Assembly: GCA_028753945.1 (NCBI GenBank) | Contig: JAPNXP010000010.1 | Coordinates: 1,305,042-1,369,041 of the forward strand | Source: Hexactinellida sp. DTS-2022 | Taxonomy: Eukaryota > Porifera > Hexactinellida | DNA length: 64,000 nt | Direction of reading: 5' to 3' | In this document: positions 22,046 through 32,003 of the stretch, piece after piece | Layout of the letters: every line of letters starts with the position of its first letter | Position numbering within the stretch: position 1 is the first letter of the stretch | The notes under the pieces: generated by a model | Databases searched by the model: none | What the model was told of the DNA's origin: nothing | Seen by the model: the letters and a program-made list of their open reading frames with translations, nothing else | Position numbers and translations under genes: made by a program

Positions 22046-23374
22046 TCAAGTCTTCTTCTGTTCAATCCATTGTGCAAAAGCAGACCTACAATGCTTGATA
22101 CAACAATCAGAACTGCAGTATCGTGAACCCCTAAATTCATCGTATTTAGCTTTCTTAGAACAGTTGAAGTTCTGGCATTCTTCGCAGGATGTTTTTGAGA
22201 TAGGACGCATATTAGTGGAACTGTCTGCTTTATCAAATTTAAATTTTTTGGCGTTTGGTACAGAGTCTTGAATTAAATCCTTTTTATTATTGGTGGGGGA
22301 TTCCTTTTTCTGTGCTTTATCTTCTGCATGAGAGACTTTAACTTTTTCTTTATTCATTATTTTCTCAGACTCTTTGTCACCTTCTACAGAAAGTTTTCTC
22401 AAATCATCCCTTGCATTAGATTGATATAATTGTTGATCTTCTTGTCCAAGTCCAGACCACATTTGTCTAACGTTAAATATCAACTCCTCAGTCTCCATAT
22501 CTGGGTGATGCGTTTTGACTTCATCTATAACTTCTTCATAGTAAACTGAAAAACCTTTCATCTGAGAATTCTTGTAAATAACTTGAGAATTCTTGTAAAT
22601 AGCATTATTAAAGGGATCAGAATCAGTTTCAGAAACTTGTTTCTCTCTTCTAATTAAATCTTTTTGTTGACTAAGTTGAGATTTTATTCTTATGGGATTC
22701 CGATTCAGTTCAGGTATTGCTTTTTTAGATTTCGAAATTTCTTCAATTACCGATGATTTTTTAGTTTTCGGTAGGGAACGAAACTCTTCATTTTGTTTTA
22801 TGTTCTTAATAAACAACTTAAGTTGCTGATCACTAAGAGAAGATATTTTAGATGTTTCTGGGTCAGATGATTTTGATATTGAATTCGTAGACTCCGTCAA
22901 TTCAAAACTACTAACAGAAAATACGCTACTCGTGCTGGAATACAAATTATTATCATCAAGTTCATGTATCTCAGAATCAATAGGAGTACTTGGAATGGCA
23001 ATAGCAAATTGAGAACTTATGTTCTGTTCAAAGTCGACCTTTGAATTTAGTGTTGCTTTTTGAATTATCTCATGGTTCTCTGAATTACTTGTTTTGACAA
23101 GTCTTAGCTGCTCACAAGTCAGAACTTCAAGTGATTCTGCGAATATCTCACCAGCAGTGTCAGAAATTACAATATTCTGTGAATGCAACTTCATTAGAAG
23201 AATTAGTGTATGGATATAAGCTTGGTGCTGAGTAACACTTAAATTTGAAATACAAAATTCACCTTTATGTTGGGAGGCAACACTACGATAATTACGCCCC
23301 ATCCTACCACTTCCTGCATAGCTATGGTCTTCTAACGATTGTCGAGTTTTTCTAGCTTGTTCTATTCTTTTCAT
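22046..23374 (-). CDS. TOX4-like HMG-box protein, single exon
   Basis: An uninterrupted frame of 442 codons from ATG 23374. A TGA lies two codons upstream in frame and the intervening codon is GTG, so 23374 is the first usable start. An HMG box lies at about residues 272-329, including MWSGLGQED, which matches the MWDxLGxEQ core of TOX-family boxes. The last 45 residues carry CEECQNFNC ... YCSSDCCIKHCRSAFAQWIE. This resembles the C-terminal cysteine block of TOX4 (YCSNECVVKHCRDVF). The middle is Ser/Lys-rich and low in complexity, with a tandem YKNSQ duplication near residues 260-271. TOX proteins are nuclear DNA-bending regulators; TOX4 belongs to a PP1 phosphatase complex. The absence of introns suggests a retrocopy or a compact gene. 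It could also be the last exon of a longer gene, or a transposon-borne HMG protein. Confidence 0.7.
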   Translation of the reverse strand: MKRIEQARKTRQSLEDHSYAGSGRMGRNYRSVASQHKGEFCISNLSVTQHQAYIHTLILLMKLHSQNIVISDTAGEIFAESLEVLTCEQLRLVKTSNSENHEIIQKATLNSKVDFEQNISSQFAIAIPSTPIDSEIHELDDNNLYSSTSSVFSVSSFELTESTNSISKSSDPETSKISSLSDQQLKLFIKNIKQNEEFRSLPKTKKSSVIEEISKSKKAIPELNRNPIRIKSQLSQQKDLIRREKQVSETDSDPFNNAIYKNSQVIYKNSQMKGFSVYYEEVIDEVKTHHPDMETEELIFNVRQMWSGLGQEDQQLYQSNARDDLRKLSVEGDKESEKIMNKEKVKVSHAEDKAQKKESPTNNKKDLIQDSVPNAKKFKFDKADSSTNMRPISKTSCEECQNFNCSKKAKYDEFRGSRYCSSDCCIKHCRSAFAQWIEQKKT

Positions 23375-23689
23375 CACTCAAAATATTTATATTATAGGTT
23401 AGATTATTCTAAATATTTATAAAACGTGTAAGTAAACACTAATTTTATGTAAGTTGATGAACAATTTCGAATAAATAATCGAAAAAAATATTTTTGAAAT
23501 AGACGTGTAATGACACAATAATCAATTAATTATTTTCTTCAGATAATTTGTTTATAAGTTGCATACTAAAATAGTTTCACATCCTCAAGTTATTAATAAA
23601 TTCATTAAATCAAAATTTGTACAAATCTTGTCTAATTATATCAATACTAGTTGATATGGCAATAGGGATTTGAAACTATACCCAGGATA
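23375..23689. other. Upstream flank of the TOX4-like frame
   Basis: AT-rich with no reading frame and no recognised repeat. A promoter for the minus-strand gene would lie here, but no defined element can be called. Confidence 0.4.
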
Positions 23690-23859
23690 TTATACAGCCA
23701 TTTGTAAATACGCTCCTAATCCTGGTCTGATACAATTTTCATACGCCTAAATCAAAAATTAATGTTGCGGTACTGGAGAAGATTCCAAATTTTGGCGCTC
23801 CTAAATAAAATTTTCCAAAAAATCATAATCCAAAAGGAGCGTCTCGCGCTCCTGGATAA
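23690..23859. mobile_element. Miniature element, TTATCCAGGAGCGC family
   Basis: Starts TTATACAGCC and ends GCGCTCCTGGATAA. The inner text TACGCTCCTAATCCTGG and ATTTTCATACGCC matches the copy at 21655. The two copies bracket the TOX4-like frame in the same orientation. Confidence 0.6.
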
Positions 23860-23875
23860 ATCCTTTTCTATACCT

Positions 23876-24955
23876 ATCTATATATTAAAAGCACAATTCT
23901 TGTGTATGTGTTTGTCCAGAATTAATTGAAAAGATCATATGCTTTATAAATCTGAAAATTTGAATGCATGGGTAATTTTACACGCTACAACGATCTATTG
24001 GTTTTCTAAACGAAATAACTGGATTATGGTGACATAAAACCAAATAATTGGGAATAACTATTTCAGTTTTTATCCGATTAGCCCACAATTTTAGATGAGA
24101 AGACAACAGAAAATGAGGCACGCTTGAAAGGATTTATGGGTTTATGACGTCACGTAGGAAAGAATTTGGATTCAGCTGTTACAATTTGATTCAGTCGACA
24201 TAAAAATTTGTCACATTGTAAAATATACTGTATTGCATGTCTCTTCAAATTTTTATAATTTTCGCATTTAATCTACGCCAAGTAATAACTAAATGTAACT
24301 TACTGTTGCCTTATTGCACATATTGAGGTTTGGTGATTTAACCATCACCTAAATGATTTGCAAAATTGAATACTTTGATTAATCCAGTTTGGCTTCATTA
24401 ATTTAGTTCTATTGGTGATGTATTATTAATTTACGTCAATCACATAAGTGCATAATATTTCTATAAATGTTATTAATTAATTAACCAAAGTATTATGCAG
24501 AAGATAAACCCTTGAGTAGTAAGTAGCATTATTTAATTAATTAGTTTCCATACCTTGGCTCCAAATTGCAACCTATTGAACTGAATTAAGCACGTGTAAT
24601 TTCAGGTTAACTTAATTATTATGTGTGATCAGTGTTTTTTTTTAAGGATTTGCTTAGAGGACCCTACCAACAATTAGAGGCCCTCACCCCAACAATTAGA
24701 GGGCCTCACTCTACATTTCATGATATTGAGTACTTAGCACGTTAAAAATTAGAGGCCCATTGAGAAAAATTAGAAGCCCATTTTGGGCCTCTAATTTGCC
24801 TTAAAAAACACTGTGATATTTTGAGGAGGGTAAGGCCGCGAAGCTGCCGTTAATTTCGTTGTGTAGTGCCTAACATGAACGAACCAAGGTCGTGAAGCTA
24901 CCTTTGTGAGAGAGTGATCCGTCGCAAAGCGACCGAGACCGAAGGGCTCGTTTCT
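23876..24955 (+). mobile_element. H1 Helitron-like element (plus orientation)
   Basis: The 5' end TCTATATATTAAAAGCACAA is followed by TGTGTATGTGTTTGTCCAG and AATTAATTGAAAAGA. The 3' end carries the GGCCGCGAAGC hairpin, GTCGCAAAGCGAC and the terminus ACCGAAGGGCTCG. Several hairpin loops are mutated. It is interrupted by a 184-bp miniature at 24630-24813. Confidence 0.55.
24630..24813. mobile_element. hAT-type miniature, CAGTGTTTTTT family (184 bp)
   Basis: Ends CAGTGTTTTTTTTT and AAAAAACACTG. Inside, TTAGAGGCCC motifs recur in both orientations. The copy at 56669-56853 is the same element in reverse and has an exact 8-base duplication. Here only TGAT is common to both flanks. Confidence 0.8.
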
Positions 24956-25669
24956 TTAATGATGAAAACAAAAACATTAGCAAGGACACAATTTCTAAGA
25001 GCTATCAGATAAGCTTTTTAACGTTACTATTATACCTGTGAATGTATATAATGAAAAATTAAATCTTTTACAAACAGATAATTCTACAAGAATTAAGAAT
25101 AGACTATTTTAAATTCCTCTGGCCTGTGCAACAATATTATAATAACAATCTTTCACACAATCTTCTTTAATAGGCCTTGATTATGCTAAAATATTATAAA
25201 ACTTTTTATGTACTTATAATTAATCAACTATTTTTTTTTACATATGAATACCGATTCATTGAACTGAGAATTTGATGTGTAGTTGGATTACTTGGCATTG
25301 GTGTTGTCGTAATGTCATTTTCCAGCTGCAATCAGGATTTTGATGTCATAACAGTATTCTCAATCTCAATGCTGAGTATCACAAACAGGAAGTAAATAAA
25401 CACAGTATATCAGATATATCTCAATTAATGTAAAGCATGTTTGAAAAATATATACAAGCATTTCATATGAATTACAATTTATGTATTTAGCTATTTATCA
25501 AAAATTTAGAAGTTAAATCGCATTGGTTTGTGTTTTCCTTAAGAGTATTATGATATTGGAGAGAATGATATTCTTCACTTTTTAGAAATGTAGAAACGTT
25601 ATATGTAAATAACCTTCATTAACTAATAAATTAATACAAACGTTAATATATTTAGCAATATATATATAT
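24956..25669. other. Unassigned AT-rich stretch
   Basis: No gene, inverted-end element or known repeat recognised. Short (TA) runs precede the next element. Confidence 0.4.
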
Positions 25670-25818
25670 CAGGGGCGGCTTAAGCCGTTATAAAGTGGTC
25701 AGGCCATGGCTTGACCGGCCTAACTAGTGACGTAAGACTGTTCAGGCTATTGGCCTGGCCACTCGAGAAAAGTGGTCAGGCCATGGCCTGACCGGCCTGA
25801 CCGCTTCCGCCACCACTG
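25670..25818. mobile_element. hAT-type miniature, GGTCAGGCC family (149 bp)
   Basis: Ends CAGGGGCGGC and CACCACTG. The body is built of GTGGTCAGGCCATGGC and its complement. Related copies are at 39722-39859 and 58659-58816. The target duplication is not clear because the flank is (TA)n. Confidence 0.75.
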
Positions 25819-25930
25819 TATATGCATTAAAAGTTTTGAAATTAAAGTATATTCATGGCAGTGACATTTTGTAAATTAAATAATTGATTTATAACTAATG
25901 ACATCCGTGAGCAGATTAATATACCCAATA

Positions 25931-26440
25931 GAGGCTAGCTTCAAACGGGGAGTATAAGTAAACAAATATGCTAATTAAAAATGTATAGTCTCATGTGAAC
26001 ATTTGTTGTTGTTGTTGTTCTTGTTCACAAAAATAGGTACACAAATCAATGAAAATTCATAATGAACCTAGAGGCTAACTTAAAACTGGAATTATAGATA
26101 AACAAGTATGTTAAATACAAATTTATAGTCTACATGTGAACCAGAGTATTATACAGGAGTAGAATTGAACACTTTTAACTGTCCTAAGGTCACTTGAGTA
26201 TAAATTTTGTACGCCTAAAAGGTTAGTATTGTATTACTCTATGGAGACTTTCGGCAGTTTTCGCTCTCCTAAACGCTAACATCTCCCAATTTATACGCCT
26301 TTAGGCGTATGGCGCGCTCCTGGATAACCCCTGCATTGTGAACACTGGTTGTTGTTTAAAAAGAGGTAAACAAGTATATTAAAATTCAGGATGAACTTAG
26401 GGACCAAATGTTAGATAAGGTAATCAAGTATGCTGCTTAC
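25931..26440 (+). repeat. Direct repeats of about 70 bp
   Basis: The text GAGGCTAGCTTCAAACGGG ... AAACAAATATGCTAATTAAA ... TATAGTCTCATGTGAAC at 25931-26003 recurs at about 26070-26140 and, more diverged, at 26350-26440. A TTATCCAGGAGCGC miniature is inserted between copies two and three. Confidence 0.6.
26149..26327. mobile_element. Miniature element, TTATCCAGGAGCGC family
   Basis: Left end TTATACAGGAG and right end GCGCGCTCCTGGATAA form inverted ends. The inner TACGCC motifs and length near 180 agree with the other copies. Confidence 0.65.
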
Positions 26441-26444
26441 GAAT

Positions 26445-26811
26445 CAGGCTTGTCAATAGGTCCCGCATTGTCAGGTCATTTCAAGTCAATTTCAGGTCAA
26501 CCCCCGACTTTTTTCGATGCGCTCATATTTGCTTGTAGAGACGCTTTAAGGGCGAGTTATCAATACCTAAGCGCATCATTTTATGCAAAAATATACTCCA
26601 TTCTGAAATCAAAGCGCGTTAAATGGCATGGCGCGTTTAACGCGCTTTGTGAGAAAAGTGGCGTTGATATATCTGAAAAATTAAATCCAACCGAGTTGAC
26701 CCTTTGATAGACTAGGTCAGGTCAGGTCAGGTCAAGGTGTTCAGAAAATAGGTTCAGGTCTCTCAAAGGTCAGGTCAGGTCAGGTCATGACCTGACCTTT
26801 TGACATACCTG
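26445..26811. mobile_element. hAT-type miniature with AGGTC repeats (367 bp)
   Basis: Inverted ends CAGGCTTGTCAATAGGTC and, inverted, CAGGTATGTCAAAAGGTC. Exact 8-base duplication TTACGAAT at 26437-26444 and 26812-26819. The right part holds two runs of (AGGTC)n. A GCGCGTTAAA..TTTAACGCGC hairpin lies at 26613-26648. The open frame across it is not a gene. Confidence 0.9.
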
Positions 26812-26877
26812 TTACGAATTCAATTTTTTCAAATTTTGAATGTAAATACGTATATTTATTGTCTTCAAAAAAGAGAG

Positions 26878-26937
26878 ACCGCATATGGCGATTGAGTTAT
26901 CCGTCGCGAAGCGACCGAGACCGCTGGGCTCGTATAG
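26878..26937 (+). mobile_element. H1 Helitron-like 3' end fragment
   Basis: Only the terminal part is present: GAGACCGCATATGG, TATCCGTCGCGAAGCGACCG and GGGCTCG. The rest of the unit is missing. Confidence 0.55.
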
Positions 26938-27011
26938 TATATACGTATATATAAAACGATAAAACGAGTATACTAACAGATATTAATTCAATTCATGGCG
27001 TATTTTCCACT

Positions 27012-27348
27012 GAATACTCCCATCAAGAAATAAAGCGGCTTATTCTCAAGTCCTCGACTAGAATGCGATGTATGGTAGTTTTAGATATGTCCAGGATCTC
27101 CTCTAACTGTCTGGCAGTAAGACTCCTATCTGTATCAATTGTACGAGATCAGGTCGATATTCCTAGTGTCCCATGGAATTTGGATGGCCCAGGTATTCGT
27201 AGTCATCAACCATACTCCTGCCATCTTCAAAACGTTCAATCCACAAGTAGACAGTGGATTTGGAAAGGAAATTATCCCCATAAACTTCTCGCGAAGAAAT
27301 AACTTTACCTAACTTCCCTTGCTTCCAGAGGAACCACATAATATGATA
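27012..27348 (-). pseudogene. mariner-like transposase, N-terminal helix-turn-helix fragment
   Basis: On the minus strand the text reads VYGDNFLSKSTVYLWIERF, the first helix-turn-helix of mariner transposases. After a stop and frame change near 27163 it continues DRSLTARQLEEILDISKTTI HRILVEDL, the second helix-turn-helix. The catalytic domain is absent. A pogo-type miniature is inserted at its 5' edge. Confidence 0.8.
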
Positions 27349-27682
27349 CACTCCAACCTCCGAGATCCGGACCTTTCAGATACCGGCACCTCCTTCAACT
27401 GGGCATCCTTATTCGTGTATAGCCAATATAAATATATATTCATTTACCCAATAACGGAGTTTAATGACAAAATTATACAACAAATACAAACATAGTATAT
27501 AAAATTATCCACAACTCGTTAAAAACATCATTTTACATTTTTGAATGAATCTAGATAATATGGATTTGACACTTTGGGATCACACTAATACCATACTAGC
27601 CATTGTATTTCTGAGATCCGGGCAAATACCAAGTTACGGGCACCCTCCGGACGACAGTGCCCGTATAAGGGAGGCTTGAGTG
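27349..27682. mobile_element. pogo-type miniature element (334 bp)
   Basis: Ends CACTCCAACCTCCGAGATCC and, inverted, CACTCAAGCCTCCCTTATAC, flanked by TA on both sides. A truncated right half of the same family lies at about 58095-58232 (GACGACAGTGCCCG.TAAGGGAGG). Confidence 0.8.
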
Positions 27683-27804
27683 TATATATAAATATCACTA
27701 CGTTTTCCTACACCGATTTTTTCCATATTAGTAAAACTGATTATGAGCGCATTCCAGCACGATTTTCTTTTTAGTTATTTATTTTTACTTAATTCATGCA
27801 ACAT

Positions 27805-27991
27805 GCCTGTAGCCAGAAAGTGATGTTGGATGGGCCCGGTGGGGCTATGAGAATTACATGGGGCTGAGTCTCATATATTATAAAAACTAGGCATATACAA
27901 CGGAGTTTAATCGGACAGTATGAATTCTCAGGGGGGGCTCAAAGTTCTCGAGGGGGCCATAGCCCCCTGGTTACCCCCTGAATACGGGCCT
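27805..27991. mobile_element. Possible worn hAT-type miniature
   Basis: A GC-rich island with GGGCCCGGTGGGGCTATG on the left and the loosely complementary CATAGCCCCCTGG and ACGGGCCTG on the right. The ends are poorly matched and no target duplication is seen. Confidence 0.4.
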
Positions 27992-28017
27992 GTCATACAA
28001 ATAGTAAATTGTTTTGG

Positions 28018-28076
28018 CAGCAGCTGCAGTGCCGGCGGTTGCATTTATAAAATGGTCGCCGGCACTGAGCTGTATG
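28018..28076. repeat. Isolated hairpin
   Basis: CAGCTGCAGTGCCGGCG pairs with CGCCGGCACTGAGCTG around a loop of about 19 bases. It sits upstream of reversed family A text and may be a diverged A/B-type hairpin. Confidence 0.6.
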
Positions 28077-28109
28077 GTAAGAAATTAACAAAAGGGTTGA
28101 GCTTATAAT

Positions 28110-28243
28110 GCCTCAGGGAATTTAACTGTGCCAAATACGTAGTGGGCCAGTGCTGAAACAGTGCCTTGGTTAGTTTTTATCCGTATCCTCTCCACAGAAA
28201 ATGATTTTATTAATTAATTAACTCTCAAGGAGTGTCTCATGGT
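28110..28243 (-). repeat. Family A fragment (minus orientation)
   Basis: TGCCAAATACGTAGTGGGCC resembles a worn B hairpin side. CGTATCCTCTCCACAG, TTAATTAACTCTCAAGGAG and GTGTCTCATGG are the reverse of the text before family A hairpins. It stops at 28243. Confidence 0.6.
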
Positions 28244-28268
28244 TAAGGCCCAGGAAAGTGGTGTGAAG

Positions 28269-28859
28269 CAGGGTTGGGGTCAATTACAATTAGAATTCTG
28301 TAATCGTAATTTAATTTTCAGCTTGGTGTATTGTTCAATTACGTGTGAATTACAATTTTTTTCGTGTGGTGTGAATATTCAAAAATGCAAGTAACTGTGA
28401 AATAAGCAATAACCAATGAAGCGATTATTCCTTCATTTTAACAAGTAAGCCAATATAAATTTCTAGTCAATATAAATTAGTAATACTATCCTGTATAGTA
28501 TAACTTTCTATTCGTTACAACTTTCAACGTATTACACTCAATACATTACCAATGTCTCATCCTATATTTGATCACTTTGATCTTCCTGCAAATCCCACTA
28601 GCGGCCAATTTAAGGTGCAACTCTGACTATCAGCAATAATTTATCTTGAATCAGTAAAATAGTATCATCATTCTAAATTAAATAGTAAATGTTAACAATC
28701 ATACAGTGTAATTGTAATTAAATATGATTGGGGGAAAGAAATTAAATGGAATTGGAATTGGAACTTTTCGTACATCTAGAATTAAACTAATTGCAATTGA
28801 ACCTGTCTTGTAATTGAATCGTAATTATCATTGAACAAATGTAATTGACCCCAACCCTG
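28269..28859. mobile_element. hAT-type non-autonomous element (591 bp)
   Basis: Ends CAGGGTTGGGGTCAATTACA and its complement. Exact 8-base duplication GTGTGAAG at 28261-28268 and 28860-28867. The body is AT-rich with GTAATTG motifs and has no gene. Confidence 0.9.
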
Positions 28860-28871
28860 GTGTGAAGAAAG

Positions 28872-29472
28872 CAGGGTTGCCAATCCAATCCAATCCAATT
28901 CAATCCAATCCAATCCAATCCAATCCAATCCAATCCAATCCAATCCAATCCAATCCAATCCAATCCAATCCAATCCAATCGACAATCCAATCGAGCCATT
29001 TATAGACAATCAGCAATCCAAATTTCGTCAATCGATTATTCGGATGACAATCCAATACAAATCGACAATCCAAAATATCATCGATTATTTTCGATTTTTC
29101 TTCGATCTTTTTTGATTGTTTCTTCGATTTTTTCGATTGTTTTTCGATTGTTTCTTCGATTTTTCGATTGTTACTCCTCAATATATATATATCAAAACAG
29201 TAATGTTTCAAACTTCAAACATATATTACTGGTTTAATTGACGAGCAATTGAACATTTTAGATTTTGGGATTATGTAGAGATATAAATAACAAACAATCG
29301 AAAAAAATCCAATAGATGAAAAATGCAGCAATCCAATCGATAAAAATCGAAGCAATCCAATCGACAATCGAATCTATAAAACTTGAAGCAATCCAATCGA
29401 CAATCTAATCGATGAAAAATGCAGCAATCGGCAATCGAGAATATTCTCGATTGGATTGGATTGGCAACCCTG
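28872..29472. mobile_element. hAT-type element carrying (CCAAT)n (601 bp)
   Basis: Ends CAGGGTTGCCAATCCAATCC and its complement. Exact 8-base duplication GAAGAAAG at 28864-28871 and 29473-29480. About 20 copies of CCAAT run from 28880 to 28980, followed by ATCGA-rich text. It inserted four bases from the previous element, so its left duplication overlaps the other's right one. Confidence 0.9.
28880..28980 (+). repeat. (CCAAT)n microsatellite
   Basis: A near-perfect pentamer run with one AATTC interruption. It creates long open frames on the minus strand coding repeated LDWIG, which are not genes. Confidence 0.95.
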
Positions 29473-29754
29473 GAAGAAAGAGGAGATGCAGAGGAACAGA
29501 ATTGGTCTGGATGCTCTGGAGTCTTGGATTGACAAGGCACTGCACAACGCGGACACGGTGACGAAATAATCCCCTCAAACACCTGGCAATAAGTTAAGCT
29601 TATCTCGTTTCAACGAGGAAGTGCAATCCTACATTGATGGCTCTGGGTACAAGTTAATGTCTGTACCTATGGAGAATGAATCTCTCAAGATGCTGGGTAA
29701 CGGTGTCCTGGATGAAATTGTGAAGAAGATTAAAATGTTTGTTTGGTTTACTTC

Positions 29755-30769
29755 AGGGTTCCGCAAACTTTCATTTAGATCAGGCCACTTAATCTTTTAA
29801 AAAATTTCCTCAGGCCGCAAACGATATCGAGAAATTTTTCGAAATTTATAACAAAACTATTATGTTGTTTTAATACTAGAACTGTGACGGCGGGTGACAG
29901 GAGTGCACTAGAGGGAGTTTAGTGTATCGCCAGTAGGGGGATGAGCGTACCAATGGTAGAGGCTCCCGGCAGTACGGTGGTAACTAGGGACGGACGGGCT
30001 AAGTTCTAGGTGGTCGATTCACTCGATTGTTACCCTCCTAATGAGTCCTTGTAATATGACGAAACCACTACCTTTCACGAGTTCATAGCTCCCAACCGTA
30101 CAGGGATTCCCTGTACAGTACAAGGATTTTAGCCATTTTGGCTGTTTTGTACAGGCGTAGGAAGGATTTATTCCACTTGTACAGGTATTTTTAATTTACT
30201 AATTATGAGTCAAATAATGTCTAAAAATGATACAGTGATGATAGTATATTCTACCATGCATTCTGCATTTACCACACAAAGAAACAACTAGTTTATATAT
30301 TTATTTAAGGGTACAGGTATTTCCTGTACAGTATATAGTTCAATGCTTTCTCCTTTCCAAAGTGTTAATTTTGATATGTAAGTGTATAGTAAATTAATAA
30401 TTCCCTGGACGAGCAAGCTCAGCGAGCGAGAAAATCTTTGGGAGGTGCACAGGGATTTTGGCCGATGTACAGGGGGAAATTGGAGCCCTGTACAGGGATA
30501 TGAGTCAAATAGGTTGGCAGGTATACGAGCTACTCCTGATGGTTGTGAGATCCGTTGTGGAGTCTCATGCTCATCACAGAACTATACTAATTTCTAAGCA
30601 AAAAGTCATCAATTTACTGTTTAATAGTACATGAATCAGTGTGTATACATACCAGAAGAAAATTAGAAATGTCTCTCAGGCCACACGTGATACAAATTTC
30701 CATTAGGCTATCAGGCCACACATAAAGTTGTTACAGGCCGCATGCGGCCTGTAGGCAAGGGGGGCCAGA
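29755..30769. mobile_element. Probable hAT-type element (about 1.0 kb)
   Basis: The octamer TTTACTTC occurs at 29747-29754 and 30770-30777, bracketing sequence unlike the coding fragment. The inner ends contain CAGGCCAC and CAGGCCGC motifs (29783-29822, 30672-30748), but clean terminal inverted repeats are not visible. A GTACAGGG element lies inside it. Confidence 0.5.
30085..30535. mobile_element. GTACAGGGAT-repeat element
   Basis: Begins CATAGCTCCCAACCGTACAG and ends GGTTGGCAGGTATAC. It contains repeated TGTACAGGGATT motifs in both orientations. A second copy lies at 47310-47690, also inside a hAT-type element. The end form CATACCTGCCAAC suggests hAT origin. The flanks match only imperfectly (CACGAGTT against TACGAGCT). 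Confidence 0.6.
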
Positions 30770-30859
30770 TTTACTTCAATTAGTGGAGTTCGTTGAAGCG
30801 TCGTACATACATAAATCTGTGTTTTAATACGTAGTAGAGATTTTGAGCTATTTTATATA

Positions 30860-30960
30860 TTAATTAACGTTGGAAGAATGAAACCACACAACAACCTCGA
30901 AGCGTTTGATGTGTGGCGCTGTTCTGCCGCGAAGCGACCTAGCGATCGATGCACTCTAGT
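30860..30960 (+). mobile_element. H2 Helitron-like 3' end
   Basis: Contains a worn CACACAACAACCTCGAAGC hairpin side, then GCCGCGAAGCGACCTAGCG, and ends GCACTCTAGT. The terminal CTAGT, with a GC hairpin just before it, matches the canonical Helitron 3' form. The 5' part is missing. Confidence 0.6.
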
Positions 30961-31414
30961 TTTGTTAATACGAATTCCGGATGAGTAGAAATGTCAACGG
31001 TTCCTTGATATTTATCTTACGAGGGTCCACTATACGTATTGGAATACTTTAGTAGTTAATAAAAAACAAATTTATTCACTAAACTTCATGAATTCAGTTT
31101 TAGCATAAACTAATCATAAACTAATTCTGAAACTAAATTGGTATTCAGAAAGCTAACTAAGTGCAAACTCTAAAGTTAGTTTGTGCTTAATTTAAGATAA
31201 ATTGTATTTCTTGCTTAGTTTTCTATTGAAAACTTAGCAACTGAAATATTAACTGAAATATTTGCATTATATAATATGCTTTTATTTGAATATTATCTAT
31301 TAAGTGGAGTCGACTCTATTTATATATTTATTATACCTCATATTCTTCGTGGAATACAAACACTTAGTATTATATCTTAATATTAGGATAGTTTGGAACC
31401 GTGTTTTATATTTT
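30961..31414. other. Unassigned stretch between two facing Helitron-like ends
   Basis: AT-rich with no gene recognised. Repeated AAACTAA/TTAGTTT text occurs at 31060-31200. Both neighbours end with CTAGT pointing inward. Confidence 0.4.
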
Positions 31415-31884
31415 ACTAGAGCGCTTCACTTGCTAGGTCGCTTCGCGACAGAACACAACCACACGCCAACAGCTTCGCGGTTGATACGTGGTTTAATTTA
31501 TACTTCTAACGTTAATTATAGCTGAAATAGATTTAAAATAGTAAAATTTAACAATGTTAAATTTTTAGGATTTCGTCGCCATGCGATATTGAGTAAGCAT
31601 TTGGAAATCTGGTGTAACTAACATGTCAGAATCTTTATTGTAATGTTCTATTATAATTTATTTCTTAGAGGGCGCGAATTATGTGCGATTAAGTGAATTT
31701 TCATGCTTCTCGAAATTTGAGTGGTATGTGAGTTATAACTTGATGAAGTGTGTAAATTTTGAGTGGACTTGTTGTCGGGGGCCAAAAGTTGTCACTATAT
31801 GCCAAAAATCAGATTTGGAAACCGTCCAGTTTCTTCAATCAATTCGGAACATACAAACAAATATACATATATATATATACATAA
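31415..31884 (-). mobile_element. H2 Helitron-like element (minus orientation)
   Basis: On the minus strand it starts TATATTTGTTTGTATGTTCC, then GAATTGATTGAAGAAACT. It ends with hairpins GTCGCGAAGCGAC and CTAGCAAGTGAAGCGCTCTA followed by GT and AAAA. The 5' block matches the one at 60855-60900. The terminal CTAGT and upstream hairpin fit Helitrons. Length is about 470 and no protein is encoded. Confidence 0.65.
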
Positions 31885-32003
31885 ATGTTTGTGATTTAAT
31901 AGTATAGATAATAGATTACAAAATAATATTCAATTAATTAATGAAGATAATATATAGATCAATTGAAAATATGTTTGTAGATCGCAAGGAAATATTTAAT
32001 CTA

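Larger units (their letters stand above)
28244..29756 (+). pseudogene. Unknown coding-like fragment split by insertions
   Basis: Removing the two elements at 28269-28859 and 28872-29472 joins text that reads as protein: AQESGVKKEEMQRN, then IGLDALESWIDKALH up to a TAA near 29567. The same frame then continues NKLSLSRFNEEVQSYIDG and MLGNGVLDEIVKKIKMF to about 29746, where a third element begins. The codon pattern and composition (GC higher than the flanks) look coding. I do not recognise the family. It may be a piece of a host exon, a processed copy, or a transposon gene. Confidence 0.5.

Noticed and set aside
26408..26707. 99-codon open frame
   Set aside because: Spans the boundary and body of a hAT-type miniature with an exact target duplication.
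28782..29211. Overlapping minus-strand open frames coding repeated LDWIG
   Set aside because: They are translations of the (CCAAT)n run inside a hAT-type element. All frames are open because the repeat lacks stops.
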